A stretch of DNA of 64,000 nucleotides from an uncultured Eubacteriales bacterium (GTDB lineage: Bacteria; Bacillota; Clostridia; Oscillospirales; CAG-382). Positions 51,956 to 60,597 of this stretch are shown here, one piece after another. The notes under the pieces were generated by a model. The model was not told where the DNA came from, did no database searches, and saw only the letters and a list, made by a program, of their open reading frames with translations. Both the position numbers and the translations under genes were made by a program. Location: positions 1 to 64,000 of the forward strand of contig CAKSOW010000009.1 in the NCBI GenBank assembly GCA_934479825.1, written 5' to 3'. Numbering within the stretch: position 1 is the first letter of the stretch; every line of letters starts with the position of its first letter.

Positions 51956-53260
51956 ATGCAGAACGTACTTGATTTCGGTGCCAAGGGCGACGGAAAAACG
52001 CTTGACACAGCAGCCATCCAAGCCGCTATCGACGCCGGCGGCGAGGTCTACTTCCCGAAAGGCATTTACATCTCCGGCACACTGTACTTAAAAAGCGGCG
52101 GCGGACTGAATCTTGCCGCCGGTGCGGTTCTTCGCGCATCGCATGACCGTGCCGACTACAACGCCGACGATTTCTGCGAACAGAATGTGGCGTTTTCGCA
52201 AGAGACCGTCACCGGCGCACACTTGATTGTAGCAGTGGAACAAGAAAGCATCTTCATCAAGGGAGAGGGCGTTATCGACGGCGATTCGCATTATTGGATG
52301 AACGAAAGCCGCATGGTGCCGGGCGAAGACGCCTTTGCACCGCACCCGGACCGCATCGCGCAGATGATTTTCCTCTGCGAATGCAAAAACGTGAAGATCA
52401 CCGATATTTCGCTCCGCTATGCGCCGTATTGGCATTTATTCTTACACGGCTGCGAAGATGTGCAGATTCGCGGCGTCAACATCAAGGGCGAGCCGCGGCA
52501 ATTCACCAACGACGGCATTGATATCGACTGCTGCAAGCGTGTGACGGTAAGCGGCTGTATCATCGATGTGGGTGACGACGCGCTGACGCTCCGAGCTAAT
52601 GAAAAACGGTTAAAGGAAAAGCGTCCGTGCGAGGATGTGACGGTCACCGGCTGTGTGCTTTGCTCACGCCTTGATTATGCTATCCGCATAGGCGTCGGAG
52701 CAGGAAAGATACGCAACTGCCTGTTTTCCGACATTCGTATTCACGATTCCCACTGCGGCGTCGGTTTCACCGCCTACTTTGCTCTTTTCCGCTCGGGTAT
52801 GGCGGCCACCATTGAAAACATTCGCTTTTCAAATATGCTTATCGACGCCGGTCGTCCGCTCGATATCCGCAACGCTTCGTCGGATGACGCGCCGCCGGCC
52901 TCAAACTATGCCTACATCAAAAATATCGCCTTTAACAGTATCCGGACTTTTGGCAAGCGCAGCAACACCATTTCGGGTTTTGTGAACAGCGAGCTTTCAC
53001 ACCTCACCTTTACCGACTGCGATTTTGTCTGCAGCGGCAAAGGTAAGGTCACCGAAGACCGGGACGAGAACGGACATTGGGACAACCGAACCTCTGACAG
53101 TCTGTTTGTCATCCGCAAAGCCAAAGACGTTCGTTTCCGTAACTGTGATTTTTCTTTCACGCCGGAAAGCGAAAGCTATGATTATGATGCCTCGACGGAT
53201 GACTGCGAAAACATTCAGTTTTATAACTGTCTGCATTCCAAGGGAGTCAAAGATATCTGA
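51956..53260 (+). CDS. GH28-family polygalacturonase-like enzyme
   Basis: 434 residues, preceded by AAGGAG. N terminus 'NVLDFGAKGDGKTLDTAAIQ' is the standard start of GH28/pectate-lyase-like proteins. 'FTNDGIDIDCCKRVTVSGCI' matches NxDG(I/L)D, and 'DVGDDALTL' the DD motif; 'DYAIRIGVGAG' holds the RI(K/G) position. The classic catalytic His of GHG is not obvious. No signal peptide, so probably an intracellular exo-enzyme acting on galacturonides. Same operon as the previous gene (42 bp apart). Confidence 0.83.
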   Translation: MQNVLDFGAKGDGKTLDTAAIQAAIDAGGEVYFPKGIYISGTLYLKSGGGLNLAAGAVLRASHDRADYNADDFCEQNVAFSQETVTGAHLIVAVEQESIFIKGEGVIDGDSHYWMNESRMVPGEDAFAPHPDRIAQMIFLCECKNVKITDISLRYAPYWHLFLHGCEDVQIRGVNIKGEPRQFTNDGIDIDCCKRVTVSGCIIDVGDDALTLRANEKRLKEKRPCEDVTVTGCVLCSRLDYAIRIGVGAGKIRNCLFSDIRIHDSHCGVGFTAYFALFRSGMAATIENIRFSNMLIDAGRPLDIRNASSDDAPPASNYAYIKNIAFNSIRTFGKRSNTISGFVNSELSHLTFTDCDFVCSGKGKVTEDRDENGHWDNRTSDSLFVIRKAKDVRFRNCDFSFTPESESYDYDASTDDCENIQFYNCLHSKGVKDI

Positions 53261-53261
53261 A

Positions 53262-54290
53262 TTTAAATTGGTACGCCCGATGGTTTTACACCATCGGGCG
53301 CACTTTGCTTTTCCCGAAAAGCCCGGAAAGAGTGCTTTTCGTTTCGTGAAAAACCAGAAAAGAGGCTCTTCGGGAAATTTTTCTTTTTCAGAAAATTTCC
53401 CTAAGGGACAATATACGTTCTTTTTGCGTTTAGCAAAAAGAACCAAAAAGGCGTTTTTCTGTTACTTTTCGCCTCTGCGAAAAGTAACCAAAAGCAGACC
53501 GAGGGTTGCGACCCTCTGGACTCCCGGAGAGCGGTTCAAAGCTCTACACAGGCATACTTTTTATAGAAATTGTAGCTTTTCCGTGACTGAACCAGCTTTC
53601 AGGCTTTGAACCGGTGCGAAGGGGCAATTTCGGATTAAACGCAGAATCGGGTTTTGCGAAAAATCGAAGTTGTAGTGCAGGCTTGCCGCCGCAAGTGGTC
53701 GATGAAAAGGAAGATTGCACGTTATCTTTGTTGCGGTGGAAATGGAAATTGGTGTGAGTAAATACATAGCTTAGAGTAAACCTGTGGTTTACATATGTGC
53801 AGAAAATCGGAGTTTTTGCTTTCTCACCAAGCTTTCCCTTTTCAAAAAAGCTGTTATCTGTTGCCTGCAAAATCAAATTTCCACCAATCTCCCCCATTCC
53901 CTAAAACACATAACCTACTGTCCGCCCAAATCAAAGTCAAGCCTTTTTAAAAATACCCACAAATCCTTGCGCAGTAAAGCACGCGTCTCGCACCGGTTCA
54001 AAATATTCCGAGCTGTATGGCACAAGACAGCGATTTCTCTCAAAGATTTTTTGATAGGCTCATAGCTTGCAATTTAATAAATAACTCCTACGCTCGGAAT
54101 TTTGAACCGAGGTCGCAGGGCGGAGCCCCGTCTGCTTTTTGGTTCTTTTTGCAGAAGCAAAAAGAACGTAAAAACGTGCTCTTTTAATTACTTTTTTCGT
54201 ACAAGCGAAAAAGTAACGTTAGAACGTCCCGGGGACTTTTTGGGGGCTTGCGGCACGCCGCAAAAAGTAACAGAAAAGCGCCTCTTTTCA
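53262..54290 (-). repeat. Hairpin-rich non-coding element, copy 2 (inverted)
   Basis: Same architecture as copy 1. gttacttttcgc-ctct-gcgaaaagtaac at 53461-53488 is identical to 48753-48780, and the gtacgcccgatgg/ccatcgggcg hairpin lies at 53271-53301. The core 53531-54109 (579 bp) is the reverse complement counterpart of copy 1's core: gctcggaattttgaaccg at 54092-54109 is exactly the inverse of its start. I estimate 75-85 percent identity by eye. No gene is visible in this 1.2-kb stretch. Confidence 0.8.
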
Positions 54291-54353
54291 GACTTTTCCC
54301 AAAACGAAAAATATAAAAAGGGCAGTTTTCCGCAATTTTTCGCATGAAAACGC

Positions 54354-54382
54354 TTGTAAATTCAAAATATATATGATATACT
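54354..54382 (+). promoter_or_regulatory. Promoter of the TSCPD-pgm-proS run
   Basis: TTGTAA (54354-54359), 17 bp, TATACT (54377-54382), about 84 bp before the TSCPD gene. Confidence 0.65.
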
Positions 54383-54465
54383 ATACTGTAAATATGTGCA
54401 GACTGTATGTACATTTTCCAAAATCGAAAATCCGCCATTCAAAAATTCGGAAAGGAAGTGCCACC

Positions 54466-54723
54466 ATGGCAAAATTAACGTATAAACCAAGCGGCGTCTG
54501 TTCACGCGCCATCCATATTGAAACCGAAAACGGAATCATCACACATATTGATTTTGAGGGCGGCTGTGCCGGAAATACCCAAGGCGTCGCCGCACTTGCC
54601 ACAGGCATGAGCGTGAAAGACGCAATTGCCAAGCTCTCCGGCATCCAATGTGGTTTCAAAGGAACTTCCTGCCCGGATCAGCTTGCAAAAGCACTGCGTC
54701 AATTGGAAGAACAAAACGCATAA
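54466..54723 (+). CDS. TSCPD-domain protein (TIGR03905-type)
   Basis: 85 residues from ATG 54466 (AAAGGAAG upstream). Ends with 'GTSCPDQLAKALRQLEEQ', the motif that names the TSCPD domain, preceded by cysteines in 'SGVCSRAI' and 'GGCAGNTQGVAAL'. Standalone members are widespread in Clostridia; the same domain forms the C terminus of some class II ribonucleotide reductases. The four cysteines suggest metal binding. Function unknown. Confidence 0.88.
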   Translation: MAKLTYKPSGVCSRAIHIETENGIITHIDFEGGCAGNTQGVAALATGMSVKDAIAKLSGIQCGFKGTSCPDQLAKALRQLEEQNA

Positions 54724-54760
54724 CTTAGTGTAAACGCCAAAAGACAAAAGGAGAATAAGT

Positions 54761-56482
54761 ATGTCCGATTACATGAGCGAATATAAGAAATGGCTATCCA
54801 ATAAAGACCTTGACGCCGAGCTCCATAGCGAGCTTGCCGCTATCGAAAACGACCCGAAAGAAATCGAAGAACGCTTTGCCTTTCCCCTTGCTTTCGGTAC
54901 AGGAGGGTTACGCGGCATTATCCGTGCCGGTCTCAACGGCATGAACATCTATACCGTTGCGCAAGCCACCCAAGGCCTTGCCGAACTTGTCAAACAAGAC
55001 GGCGGCGCAGACATGGGCGTTGTCATCGCGTCGGATACACGGATAAAATCCGACATCTTTTCGGAAATTTCCGCACGTGTGCTTGCCGCCAACGGCATTC
55101 GCGCCTATTTGTTTGACGCGCCGCGTCCGACGCCGGAGCTTTCGTTTGCTCTCCGGCACCTGCATGCCAAGGCCGGTATCAATGTAACCGCATCGCACAA
55201 TCCCAATATTTACAACGGCTACAAGGCTTATTGGGAAGACGGCGCCCAGATTTCACCTGAACAGGCAGATGTTGTTTCAGCCGCTATCGAAAAAGTCGAT
55301 ATCTTCACCGGCGTAAAGCTTGTCAGCCTTGAAGAAGGCAAAAAATCCGGTCTGATCCGGATCATCGGTGAAGAAGTCGATGAGGCCTATTTGAAAGTTG
55401 TACTGGCCGAACGCATCCGTCCGAACGCCATTCCCGACGTTGCCGACGATTTCAAGGTCGTTTATACCCCGTTTCACGGAACCGGCCGCATTCTTGTCCC
55501 GGAAGTTCTGAAACGTGCCGGATTGAAGCATTTGTACTGCGTCCCGGAACAGATGATTCCCGACGGACGTTTCCCGACCGTCAAAAGCCCGAACCCCGAG
55601 GATAAAGCCGGATTTGCGTTAGCTATGAAAATCGCCGAGGACAAAGGCTGCGACCTTCTCATCGGAACAGACCCGGACGCCGACCGTGCCGGCGTTATTG
55701 TGCGCGCCGCAAACGGCGAATTCGTACCGCTGACCGGAAATCAGATCGGCGTTATGCTTCTTTCCTATATTATTGAAGCAAGAAAACTTGAAAACAAACT
55801 GCCTGCCAATGCCGCGGCAGTCAAATCCATTGTCAGCACCAAGCTTGCCGACAAAATCTGTGAAGCAAACGGCGTGACCATGATAAATGTTCTCACCGGC
55901 TTCAAGTTCATCGGCGAAAAAATCAAAGAATTTGAAGAAACCGGCTCGCACACCTATATTTTCGGCTTTGAAGAAAGCTACGGCTATTTGTCCGGAACCT
56001 ATGCACGCGATAAAGACGCCGTTTGTGCGGCCATGCTCATCACCGAAATGGCGGCCTTTTACCGGGCACGCGGCAAGAGCCTTTACGATGTGCTTTGCGG
56101 CATTTTTGAAAAATACGGCTACTACTCCGAGGGAATCGGCACTATCGTGCTGCCCGGTCTCGACGGACTCGCCAAAATGAGTTCCCTTATGGACGGCTTG
56201 CGCAAGGAACCGCCGAAAGAAATTGCCGGCGTCAAGGTCGCGTCAGTTGCTGACTACAAAACCGGTCTTGTCACCGACTCCGACGGCAAGACCGCGCCGA
56301 CCGGACTTCCCAAATCCAACGTGTTATTCTACACGCTTGAGAACGGCGACTCGGTCGTTATCCGTCCCTCCGGCACAGAGCCGAAGATCAAACTGTATTA
56401 TCTGGTCTCCGACAAGACCAAAGAAGCCGCCGACAACAAGAGAAACGCCTATAAAGATGCGTTTGAAAAGTTACTCGGCTAA
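54761..56482 (+). CDS. pgcA: Phosphoglucomutase/phosphomannomutase
   Basis: 573 residues, alpha-D-phosphohexomutase. 'FGTGGLRG' at the start, phosphoserine loop 'VTASHNPNIYNGYKAYW', metal loop 'LIGTDPDADRAGV', sugar loop 'FGFEESYGYLSG' and phosphate loop 'IRPSGTEPKIKLYY'. It interconverts glucose 1-phosphate and glucose 6-phosphate (or the mannose pair). AAGGAG precedes the ATG. Length fits the long Bacillus PgcA type. Confidence 0.92.
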   Translation: MSDYMSEYKKWLSNKDLDAELHSELAAIENDPKEIEERFAFPLAFGTGGLRGIIRAGLNGMNIYTVAQATQGLAELVKQDGGADMGVVIASDTRIKSDIFSEISARVLAANGIRAYLFDAPRPTPELSFALRHLHAKAGINVTASHNPNIYNGYKAYWEDGAQISPEQADVVSAAIEKVDIFTGVKLVSLEEGKKSGLIRIIGEEVDEAYLKVVLAERIRPNAIPDVADDFKVVYTPFHGTGRILVPEVLKRAGLKHLYCVPEQMIPDGRFPTVKSPNPEDKAGFALAMKIAEDKGCDLLIGTDPDADRAGVIVRAANGEFVPLTGNQIGVMLLSYIIEARKLENKLPANAAAVKSIVSTKLADKICEANGVTMINVLTGFKFIGEKIKEFEETGSHTYIFGFEESYGYLSGTYARDKDAVCAAMLITEMAAFYRARGKSLYDVLCGIFEKYGYYSEGIGTIVLPGLDGLAKMSSLMDGLRKEPPKEIAGVKVASVADYKTGLVTDSDGKTAPTGLPKSNVLFYTLENGDSVVIRPSGTEPKIKLYYLVSDKTKEAADNKRNAYKDAFEKLLG

Positions 56483-56515
56483 ACATCGAATCAAATCGAA
56501 AGGATATAAAAAGTC

Positions 56516-57973
56516 ATGGCAAACGACAACAAAAAAATGGTGGAAAAAATCACCTCACGCGATGTGGACTTTGCCCAATGGTACACCGACATCGTCAAAA
56601 ATGCCGACCTTGCGGATTATTCCGGCGTCAAGGGCTGCATGATCATCCGTCCCTACGGCTATGCTATCTGGGAAAACATTCAGCGCATCATGGACGGCAA
56701 ATTCAAGGAAACCGGGCATGAGAACGTCTACATGCCGATGTTCATTCCGGAAAGCCTGCTCAACAAGGAAAAAGACCACGTGGAGGGCTTTGCTCCGGAA
56801 GTTGCATGGGTCACACACGGCGGAAACGAAGAGCTGACCGAACGCCTTTGCGTGCGTCCGACCTCGGAAACGCTGTTCTGCGAACATTATGCAAATATTA
56901 TCCACTCCTATCGCGACCTGCCGAAACTGTACAATCAATGGTGCAGTGTCGTGCGTTGGGAAAAGACGACGCGTCCGTTCCTTCGCACGCGTGAATTTCT
57001 CTGGCAGGAGGGACACACCATGCACGCGACGGCCGAAGAAGCCATTGAAGAAACGCTTCGCATGTTGAACGTCTATGCAGACGTTTGCGAAAACTCGCTT
57101 GCCATGCCGGTTGTCAAAGGCCCGAAAACGCCGTCCGACAAATTTGCCGGTGCCGAAGATACCTATGCTATTGAAGCGCTCATGCACGACGGCAAGGCTC
57201 TTCAAGCCGGAACCTCGCATTACTTCGGAAACGGTTTTGCCAAGGCGTTCGGCATTACATACAAGACCAAGGACAACAAGGACGAATATCCGCACCAGAC
57301 CTCCTGGGGTACAACAACGCGTTTGATCGGCGCCATCATTATGACGCACGGCGACGACAACGGGCTGGTTCTGCCGCCCGCAGTCGCACCGATTCAAGTC
57401 GTTATCGTTCCGGTCGCCCAACACAAAGAAGGCGTTCTCGACGAAGCAAGAAAGTTATATGACAAGTTAAAGGCCTGCGGCGTGCGCGTAAAGCTGGACG
57501 ACAGCGAAAACAGCCCGGGTTGGAAGTTTGCGGAATATGAGATGAAGGGTGTGCCGGTTCGCGTGGAAATCGGTCCGAAAGATATCGAAAACGGCGAATG
57601 TGTCGTTGTAACGCGCCACAACCGCGAAAAATCGTTCCTGCCGCTTGGCGGAATGTTGGAAGCGTTTGCCGACGGCATTCAGAAGAAGTTGGTGGAAGTG
57701 CGCGACGGTATGTATGCCATTGCACTTGAAAACCGCGAAAAGCATACATATAACTGCACAAGCATCGATGAGATCAACAAGACGCTCGCCGAAAAGGGCG
57801 ATGGTTTTGTCCGTGCGATGTGGTGCGGCAGTGAAGAATGCGAAGATAAGGTCAAGGAACTCACCGGCGTCGGTTCGCGCTGCATTCCGTTTGAGCAAGA
57901 ACAGTTAAGCGATGTCTGTGTTTGCTGTGGGCGTCCTGCCAAGAAACTCGTGTACTGGGGCAAAGCTTATTAA
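56516..57973 (+). CDS. proS: Prolyl-tRNA synthetase, archaeal/eukaryotic type
   Basis: 485 residues. Class II motifs: 'RPYGYAIWENIQ' region, 'CVRPTSETLFCEHYANII' and motif 2 'QWCSVVRWEKTTRPFLRTRE', with 'EGHTMHATAEEA'. The C-terminal zinc domain 'DVCVCCGRPAKKLVYWGKAY' ends in Tyr as in type-3 ProS, and the bacterial editing insertion is absent. It charges tRNA-Pro. AAAGGA precedes the ATG, 33 bp after pgcA. Confidence 0.95.
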   Translation: MANDNKKMVEKITSRDVDFAQWYTDIVKNADLADYSGVKGCMIIRPYGYAIWENIQRIMDGKFKETGHENVYMPMFIPESLLNKEKDHVEGFAPEVAWVTHGGNEELTERLCVRPTSETLFCEHYANIIHSYRDLPKLYNQWCSVVRWEKTTRPFLRTREFLWQEGHTMHATAEEAIEETLRMLNVYADVCENSLAMPVVKGPKTPSDKFAGAEDTYAIEALMHDGKALQAGTSHYFGNGFAKAFGITYKTKDNKDEYPHQTSWGTTTRLIGAIIMTHGDDNGLVLPPAVAPIQVVIVPVAQHKEGVLDEARKLYDKLKACGVRVKLDDSENSPGWKFAEYEMKGVPVRVEIGPKDIENGECVVVTRHNREKSFLPLGGMLEAFADGIQKKLVEVRDGMYAIALENREKHTYNCTSIDEINKTLAEKGDGFVRAMWCGSEECEDKVKELTGVGSRCIPFEQEQLSDVCVCCGRPAKKLVYWGKAY

Positions 57974-58030
57974 AGTTTAGTTTCTTTCGCTCTTTTCTAA
58001 AAAAAGAGCGGCAAAAGAATTTAGTTTTTT

Positions 58031-58067
58031 CACACCCTGTTTTGTAAAGCAAAACAGGGTGTGTTTG
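58031..58067 (+). terminator. Terminator after proS
   Basis: Perfect 14-bp stem (58031-58044 with 58050-58063), five-base loop, then T-rich tttgatt. Preceded by a fragment (58000-58030) resembling the end of the hairpin-rich elements. Confidence 0.85.
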
Positions 58068-58080
58068 ATTCCATAACACA

Positions 58081-58126
58081 AAACTCCCCTGACGGTCAGA
58101 AAACACCGACAGTCAGGGGAGTTTTT
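58081..58126. terminator. Terminator at the end of the parB-to-dnaJ-like run
   Basis: aaactcccctgac/gtcaggggagttt arms (58081-58093, 58112-58124) around an 18-base loop, with A/T tracts on both sides so it can act on both strands. Confidence 0.8.
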
Positions 58127-58211
58127 AAGTGAATTTATATGGTTTTCTTGAAAAAACGGGCAGTTGTGCCAAGCGGCCTCCGCTTTGCATATACCAAAGC
58201 GCACCTTTTGT

Positions 58212-58844
58212 TTACCGGCATCCGCTGCACAAGCAGTTCAAGCAAAGCATCGTCGTACATAAATCACCGCAGGAACAGCCGACGCAATCGGTTTCCGTTC
58301 CGGGCGAGGAACTCCATGAGCCGTACGAGACGCCTGCGGCTTTGTCGCGTGCCGCCCGGTATTCTAAATTATTCGGCTCCATGGCACAAGCACGCTCCAA
58401 GTAGGCGCGCCCGTCAAAGGCACGGCCGGTTGCGATTAACACGATCCCATACAAAAAGTTCCATTCCGCACCGCGATCGGCGGCCGGAATCGAATTTAAA
58501 CGCGCACTTGCCTCCGGATAGTTTCCGGCGTTGATACAACTGCGGATCATCGCGTAATCGGCCGCATGCGTTCCGTTATAGGATGTGCCGCCATATGAGC
58601 CGTAAGGGGACGAGCCATAGGAGTTTCCCGACTGCTTTCCGCCCGACGCGCGCATTTTCTGAATCTCGTCATAGGCTGCATTGATCTCCTGCATCTTTTC
58701 ATTGGCAAGATCGGCAAGATCACTCCCGGCATACTTGTCCGGATGATATTTTTTGGCAAGCTCTCTGTATGCTTTTTTGATTTCTTCATCCGTGGCATTT
58801 TCCGAAACACCCAAAACGCTGTACGGATTTCTGTTTGAGTTCAA
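58212..58844 (-). CDS. J-domain protein with TPR-like middle and Cys-rich tail
   Basis: 210 residues from TTG 58844, seven bases after AAGGAG. J-domain at 6-70 with 'YRELAKKYHPDKYAGSDLAD' (HPD present), a Gly/Ser/Tyr linker, a TPR-like unit ('SARLNSIPAADRGAEWNFLY', 'RAYLERACAMEPNNLEYRAA') and a C terminus of seven cysteines in 'DCVGCSCGDLCTTMLCLNCL'. The J-domain should stimulate a DnaK; the Cys tail may bind metal. Pairing with the adjacent DUF5685 gene is common in Clostridia. Confidence 0.85.
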   Translation of the reverse strand: MNSNRNPYSVLGVSENATDEEIKKAYRELAKKYHPDKYAGSDLADLANEKMQEINAAYDEIQKMRASGGKQSGNSYGSSPYGSYGGTSYNGTHAADYAMIRSCINAGNYPEASARLNSIPAADRGAEWNFLYGIVLIATGRAFDGRAYLERACAMEPNNLEYRAARDKAAGVSYGSWSSSPGTETDCVGCSCGDLCTTMLCLNCLCSGCR

Positions 58845-58880
58845 TTCGTTTCTCCTTTTTTTTCGGATTCCCTGATTTTT

Positions 58881-59756
58881 TCATGAATGTCCTGTTTTTC
58901 CGGCTTTGCCGCTTGTTTTTCCGCATGCCAATTGCTCGGTCTTGCGGCGCATTCCCTCAAAAACGATGTGATAAACCAACGTTTTCACGTCCTCGTCGGC
59001 AAAATCGATAAGATCCAAAGCCTTTCCGATCGATACCAATTCTTCTTTCATCGCGCCGACAAAAGCGCGTCTGTCCTCGTTCGACAGGTTCTCACCATAA
59101 AGCCGCAAAATCGGATTATAGGATCCGGTCTTTTTGTCTTTTTCAAAATCGTCCAGCGCGTCCGCCGCATAGATCCAACGTCCGACATGGCGGCCAATCG
59201 AACCTGCAAGCGTTTTTCTTTCCGCGTCCAAGCCGAACGAAAAACATTCGGCGCACAAAGCCCCGAAACAGTCAGCCGGCAGGTCAATGGAAGCGCATTC
59301 TTGCGTTTCATACGTCGAAAGCGAAGCAAGCTGTTTTTGCACACACTCAGTTAATACGTCAAGCCCGGCTCTTTTTTGAATATGCGCTGCAAAAGGCCGC
59401 GCCATACGGATAAATAGCTTTTTTGCACCGTGCGTGTCCGTTAAATCATCCGCCGTTTTGCCATAAAACAACAGCGCCGACACGCGCGCACTGTAATCAA
59501 GAGCCGCGTTCCGGTTCATTACCGGATGTTTGCCGAACGGGTGCAGAATGCATCTCTGCGGTTCTACTTCATACGGCGCTTTTTCAAGTGCCATACGTAC
59601 AAGCGCCAGAAACACCATGTCATATGACAGTGTCACACGGGAACAAAATCCGGTACAGTGTCCCATGCTTTTGCATACGCCGCAGTAGACCGCGCGGTAA
59701 AACACATGGTGCTTCAACTTCAATTCCGGCGGGTATTCTCTCACATATCCGAACAT
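58881..59756 (-). CDS. DUF5685-family protein
   Basis: 291 residues from ATG 59756 (AAAGGAAC upstream); a longer frame overlaps the SpoU gene. Starts 'MFGYVREYPPELKLKHHVFY' followed by a CGVCKSMG cysteine cluster, the usual opening of DUF5685. The rest is helical with 'GRHVGRWIYAADALDDFEKD', an aspartate-rich segment recalling all-alpha prenyl-synthase-like folds. Neighbour of a J-domain protein, as often seen. Role unknown. Confidence 0.82.
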   Translation of the reverse strand: MFGYVREYPPELKLKHHVFYRAVYCGVCKSMGHCTGFCSRVTLSYDMVFLALVRMALEKAPYEVEPQRCILHPFGKHPVMNRNAALDYSARVSALLFYGKTADDLTDTHGAKKLFIRMARPFAAHIQKRAGLDVLTECVQKQLASLSTYETQECASIDLPADCFGALCAECFSFGLDAERKTLAGSIGRHVGRWIYAADALDDFEKDKKTGSYNPILRLYGENLSNEDRRAFVGAMKEELVSIGKALDLIDFADEDVKTLVYHIVFEGMRRKTEQLACGKTSGKAGKTGHS

Positions 59757-59778
59757 GCCCGGTTCCTTTCTTAAAAGG

Positions 59779-60597
59779 TCAGATTTCTTCGTCAGCCGCA
59801 CGTTCGGCAAGTCTCGCGGCAAACATAGCGCAAACCGTCGCCGTCGGCAAAGAATACCGGACAGCGCTCCGCACATACGGAATATGCACGATCTTGTCCG
59901 CCGCCTCCATAAAACAAGGAGAAATACCGCGCTTTTCGCCGCCGATAAACAAAACAAACGGTTTTTTCGGCGAAAACGTATTCAACGGTTCGGAGTTTCC
60001 AGCCAGTGCGGAGCAAACAATCTCCACACCGTTTTCGCGAAAAATCCGCACCGCTTGCTCATCCTCCGGCAAATACGCCATTTCGCAAAGTTCGGTCGCG
60101 CCTGCCGATGCGCGCGCCGTGATTCCGGCCGCGCCCGACCAATTCCGTTTCGGGAGCAAAAATCCCTTGCAGCCCATGGCATACAGCACGCGCACGGCAT
60201 AGCCGAAATTGAACGGATCTTCAATGCCGTCCAAGCACACAAAATAGTCGCCGTGCCGGGCATTGGCAAGCAATTCCTGCAAATCGCCGTATGAACGCTC
60301 CGACGTGAAAGCAATCACACCGCCGTGCGTGTGGCCGGCATCCGCCCCCGAACGGTTACGCACAAGCGCGTCGATTTCATCACGCGGCGCCAGCGTAAAC
60401 GGCACACCGCTTTTTTTTAAATAGGCCAAAAGCGCGATGATCTTCCGGTCGCGCTTTTCTTTTTTATTCCGGTCAATATAAACCGTCCCAATCTTGCGCT
60501 TTTGCCCTTCAATTGCGGCACGTACCGAGATTTCTCCCTCCAACAGGCAAGGATACGCGTTTTCAGGCCCCAAAACGACCTCCGTTTTTTCCGTCAT
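59779..60597 (-). CDS. TrmH/SpoU-family RNA 2'-O-methyltransferase
   Basis: 272 residues. SPOUT motif 1 'DGIEDPFNFGYAVRVLYAMG' (Asn and Arg present), motif 2 'VLFIGGEKRGIS', motif 3 'IPYVRSAVRYSLPTATVCAM'. In motif 3 the usual SLNxxxA reads SLPTATV, so the key Asn is Pro. N-terminal substrate-binding part is shorter than typical RlmB. Target RNA unknown. The start overlaps the stop of the MORN gene by four bases (ATGA). Confidence 0.83.
   Translation of the reverse strand: MTEKTEVVLGPENAYPCLLEGEISVRAAIEGQKRKIGTVYIDRNKKEKRDRKIIALLAYLKKSGVPFTLAPRDEIDALVRNRSGADAGHTHGGVIAFTSERSYGDLQELLANARHGDYFVCLDGIEDPFNFGYAVRVLYAMGCKGFLLPKRNWSGAAGITARASAGATELCEMAYLPEDEQAVRIFRENGVEIVCSALAGNSEPLNTFSPKKPFVLFIGGEKRGISPCFMEAADKIVHIPYVRSAVRYSLPTATVCAMFAARLAERAADEEI

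Noticed and set aside
48590..54290. Composite transposon with insertion-sequence ends
   Set aside because: No transposase, resolvase or integrase frame is present in either element and no target-site duplication was evident; described only as inverted hairpin-rich repeats.
56555..57424. A 289-codon minus-strand frame
   Set aside because: Antisense to proS, which has all class II synthetase motifs.
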